DNA from: Ruegeria atlantica
GTDB lineage: Bacteria > Pseudomonadota > Alphaproteobacteria > Rhodobacterales > Rhodobacteraceae
NCBI GenBank assembly: GCA_013032095.1
Contig: WQBJ01000001.1
Location: forward strand, 1-64,000
Direction of reading: 5' to 3'
Length of the DNA: 64,000 bases
Shown: one piece after another, positions 61,784-64,000 of the stretch
How the letters are laid out: each line of letters begins with the position of its first letter
Numbering within the stretch: position 1 is the first letter of the stretch
The notes under the pieces: model-generated
The model's input: the letters and a program-made list of their open reading frames with translations, nothing else
Database searches by the model: none
Told to the model about the DNA's origin: nothing
Program-made: the position numbers and the translations under genes

Positions 61784-64000
61784 ATGAACGATCGCCCCCT
61801 TTCGAGTATTCGCGTTCTTGATTTCGGCCAGTACCTTGCAGGCCCGTTGGTGGGGATGATGCTTGCCGACATGGGGGCTGAGGTGATCCGCATTGATCCT
61901 CCGAGTGGTCCTCGCCTCAAGTCTCCTGCGTCTGATATGTTGTCGCGCGGGAAATCTGTGCTGGAACTGGATCTGAAATCTACGGACGGTGTAGAGACGG
62001 CGTTGCAATTGGTCAGGCGCGCCGACGTGGTCATCGACAATTTTCGACCGGGTGTGATGGAGCGTTTGGGTTTGGGTCCAAAGGCTTTGAGCCAGGCAAA
62101 CCCCGCCATTGTGTCGCTTTCCATGCCCGGGTTCGCGTCGACCGATGCAGAACTCGCGGATATCGCCGCGTGGGAGGCCGTAATCGCAGCGCGAACCGGT
62201 CAGTTCACCGACATGGGGTTGAATCGGCGTTTGATGGGGATCAACCCGTCCTTCACGCCGCTGGGGCTGGCGTCGGCATATGGGGCGACGTTCGGTGCGA
62301 TGTCAGTGCTGTTTGCGCTACGCGCGCGTGGCGAAAATGGCGGGGATCATATCGAGGTGCCATTGGCCTCGGCCCTGCTGGAAGGGCTGGTCTACAATTG
62401 CGAGCAGATTGAGGACTACCCGGGTCGCTACAAATCCCCGCGCGAGGTTGAGCTGGAGCGGCGCGCGGCGGAAGGCTTGCCGATGAGCCTGAAGTTTTCG
62501 GAACTGTCCGAATTTCTGGATCCGTTCTACCGCACGTATCCCTGCGCGGATGGCCGTGGGTTTTATGTCGTAGCATGCAGCATCAAAGGCCATCCCGAAC
62601 GCGCCCTTCAGACGCTGGGGTTGAGTGAGATGGCCGAAAGCCTGCCTGATTTCGATGCTTATCTGGATCAGAAAGATTGGCCCGCAGAATGGTCGACGCG
62701 AAACTACCCGGTCGGTGTTTCCGACCGCGAGCGGGTGTCCACTGCGATGAAAGAGGCCTTTCTAACTCGTCCAGCGCATGAGTGGGAGGAGTTGTTCGGG
62801 GCCTCAAAAGCCCCTGCCACCGCGCAACGGACTTCGCAGGAATGGCTAAACGACCCCCATGCATTGGCATCTGGATTGGTGCTGCAAGTCGAGGACCCGG
62901 TCCACGGCAATATGCACCAGATGGGCAATGTTGCCTGGCTTGCAAGCGATGCGGGCGCGTCGAGCAAACAAGCGGCGCGTCCTGCCGATCTGGCGGCACT
63001 TTTGACCGAGGCTCCCCGGGTTGCAGCAGTAAGTGATGGCGTCGGGCATGGCTGGTTGGACGGTGTAAAGGTTCTGGACCTGACCAATGTGATTGCTGGT
63101 CCAACCATAGGCTCGACGCTTGCGCGGTACGGGGCCGACGTCACTTTGGTTCAGCCCGTTGACCCTTCAGTTGACCCTTGGAATGCCGTGGTCTTTGGTA
63201 TGCATGCTCATCGTGGCAAACAAAGTGTCCTACTGAACCTGCGCAGCGATGAGGGGCAGGACGCGCTGGCGCGTTTGATCGCCGAAACCGATGTCATCAC
63301 CATGAACGGAACGGATGCACAGCGCGATGCGCTGGGGCTATCCCCGGAGCGGTTGAAAAGCATCAACCCGAAACTGATCCTGGTGCAGCTTGACGCCTTT
63401 GGCGGGCCGAAGTCTGGGCCGAAGTCGAACCATCTTGGTTATGACGACCTGGCGCAGGCGGCAACCGGTGTCATGGTTCGGTTTGGCGGTGGTATGGAAA
63501 CGCCCGAGGAACACGCGCATTTCGGCACGATTGACGTTTTGACCGGATACTGTGCCTGCGTGGCGCTTGGTGGTGCTCTTATGCAATTGGAGCGGACGGG
63601 CGAGGGCGGTATCGCCCGCGCCTCTCTGGCGGCTGCGGGTAATCTGATTCAGGCCCAGTTCATGTATGACTTCGACGGGCGCGCGCCGTTTGATGAACCG
63701 TCGGGGCGTCAGGCGCTTGGCTGGGGACCGTTCTATCATTGTTACGAGGCGGCCGATGGCTGGATGTTCTTCGCCGCCCCGACCGAGCGAGAAAAGGCGC
63801 TGTCGGCAATTCCGGAACTTACCGATCTTGCGGGCCTGTCGGAAAGCGAATTGCACGCTGCGCTTGCCAAGCAATTCCGCGAACATCCTATCGCTTTCTG
63901 GAGTGCGGCGTTTGCCTCGTCTTCCAGCGCGGTTGTTCCGTTGGGATCATTACATGAAACCCGCGACGCTGCTCTGCAGTTTGAAAGTGGCGGTACAGTT
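61784..64000 (+). CDS. Tandem CaiB/BaiF CoA-transferase, DddD-like, runs off window
   Basis: An open frame of at least 739 codons without a stop. It contains two class III CoA-transferase domains: RVLDFGQYLAGPLVGMMLAD near the start, and KVLDLTNVIAGPTIGSTLAR near residue 430. The catalytic Asp of the family is present only in the second domain (Asp584, GTIDVLTGY); the matching position in the first reads TPLGLASAYG. This asymmetry, and a position close to the Asp602 reported for DddD, fits the acetyl-CoA-dependent DMSP lyase. Other tandem CaiB proteins, e.g. for carnitine, cannot be excluded. The divergent regulator is GlxA-type. The 3' end is outside the window. Confidence 0.65.
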   Translation, partial: MNDRPLSSIRVLDFGQYLAGPLVGMMLADMGAEVIRIDPPSGPRLKSPASDMLSRGKSVLELDLKSTDGVETALQLVRRADVVIDNFRPGVMERLGLGPKALSQANPAIVSLSMPGFASTDAELADIAAWEAVIAARTGQFTDMGLNRRLMGINPSFTPLGLASAYGATFGAMSVLFALRARGENGGDHIEVPLASALLEGLVYNCEQIEDYPGRYKSPREVELERRAAEGLPMSLKFSELSEFLDPFYRTYPCADGRGFYVVACSIKGHPERALQTLGLSEMAESLPDFDAYLDQKDWPAEWSTRNYPVGVSDRERVSTAMKEAFLTRPAHEWEELFGASKAPATAQRTSQEWLNDPHALASGLVLQVEDPVHGNMHQMGNVAWLASDAGASSKQAARPADLAALLTEAPRVAAVSDGVGHGWLDGVKVLDLTNVIAGPTIGSTLARYGADVTLVQPVDPSVDPWNAVVFGMHAHRGKQSVLLNLRSDEGQDALARLIAETDVITMNGTDAQRDALGLSPERLKSINPKLILVQLDAFGGPKSGPKSNHLGYDDLAQAATGVMVRFGGGMETPEEHAHFGTIDVLTGYCACVALGGALMQLERTGEGGIARASLAAAGNLIQAQFMYDFDGRAPFDEPSGRQALGWGPFYHCYEAADGWMFFAAPTEREKALSAIPELTDLAGLSESELHAALAKQFREHPIAFWSAAFASSSSAVVPLGSLHETRDAALQFESGGTV

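Noticed and set aside
1..64000. CRISPR arrays, tRNA or rRNA genes, plasmid replication genes
   Set aside because: No regular direct repeats with spacers, no cloverleaf or ribosomal RNA sequence, and no Rep/Par protein were found when reading through.

Overview
The window reads as an accessory region from a marine alphaproteobacterium of the Roseobacter type (Rhodobacteraceae). The basis is the gene repertoire: TRAP and polyamine-type ABC transporters, BetI-like TetR regulators, a BCCT carrier, ChoXWV, MttB-family and TMADH-family enzymes, and FnrL-type boxes. Nothing here is core chromosomal machinery. No rRNA, tRNA or CRISPR array was seen.

Layout. (1) 1-360: decayed insertion-sequence ends around a scrap of DNA cytosine methylase. 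(2) 386-14105: a quaternary-amine (onium) catabolic island bounded by two related BetI-like TetR genes. It holds a PotABCD-like importer, a TMADH-family flavo/Fe-S dehydrogenase, a GbcA-like Rieske oxygenase, an MttB-family methyltransferase without pyrrolysine, a class III aminotransferase and a BCCT transporter. (3) 14106-14903: gene-poor, with a tyrosine-recombinase relic. (4) 14904-23935: an aromatic or heterocyclic degradation cluster with a GntR regulator, YCII-like protein, FAH hydrolase, RutE-like reductase, TRAP importer and intradiol dioxygenase, followed by an exported amidohydrolase, a small exported FixH/YtkA-like protein and a MauG-like di-haem peroxidase. (5) 23922-37847: 2-hydroxyacid/glyoxylate functions (serine-glyoxylate-type aminotransferase, YdiJ/GlcDF-like dehydrogenase, Ldh2-type dehydrogenase), a TauABC-like importer, two further FAH hydrolases, an oxalate-CoA-ligase-like enzyme and a PanE-like reductase, with two GntR regulators.

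(6) From about 37.9 kb to 57.5 kb the DNA is a mosaic. Single modules are separated by fossil right ends of one IS6-family element, whose only near-full copy (a pseudogene) lies at about 50036-50853. The modules are: an SLC13/TrkA-C permease plus an IS5/RND pseudogene ruin and a kinase with a TIM-barrel/methylglyoxal-synthase fusion; an aminotransferase, an unusual DsyB-like methyltransferase, a HAD phosphatase and an adenylate cyclase; the choline importer ChoXWV; and a 983-residue SerC-like/SerA-like fusion protein. (7) 57565-59659: a small stress module (SnoaL-like, UspA, HemG-like flavodoxin) with two well-placed FNR/FnrL boxes. (8) 60728-64000: a GlxA-type regulator divergent from a tandem-domain CaiB/BaiF CoA-transferase that runs off the window and resembles DMSP lyase DddD.

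The common theme is uptake and breakdown of methylated osmolytes (choline, betaines, possibly DMSP) and of small organic acids. The strongest candidates for undescribed biology are the SerC-SerA fusion, the TIM-barrel/methylglyoxal-synthase fusion with its kinase partner, and the possible DMSP synthesis/cleavage pair. Specific substrates are inference throughout; sequence searches could not be run.
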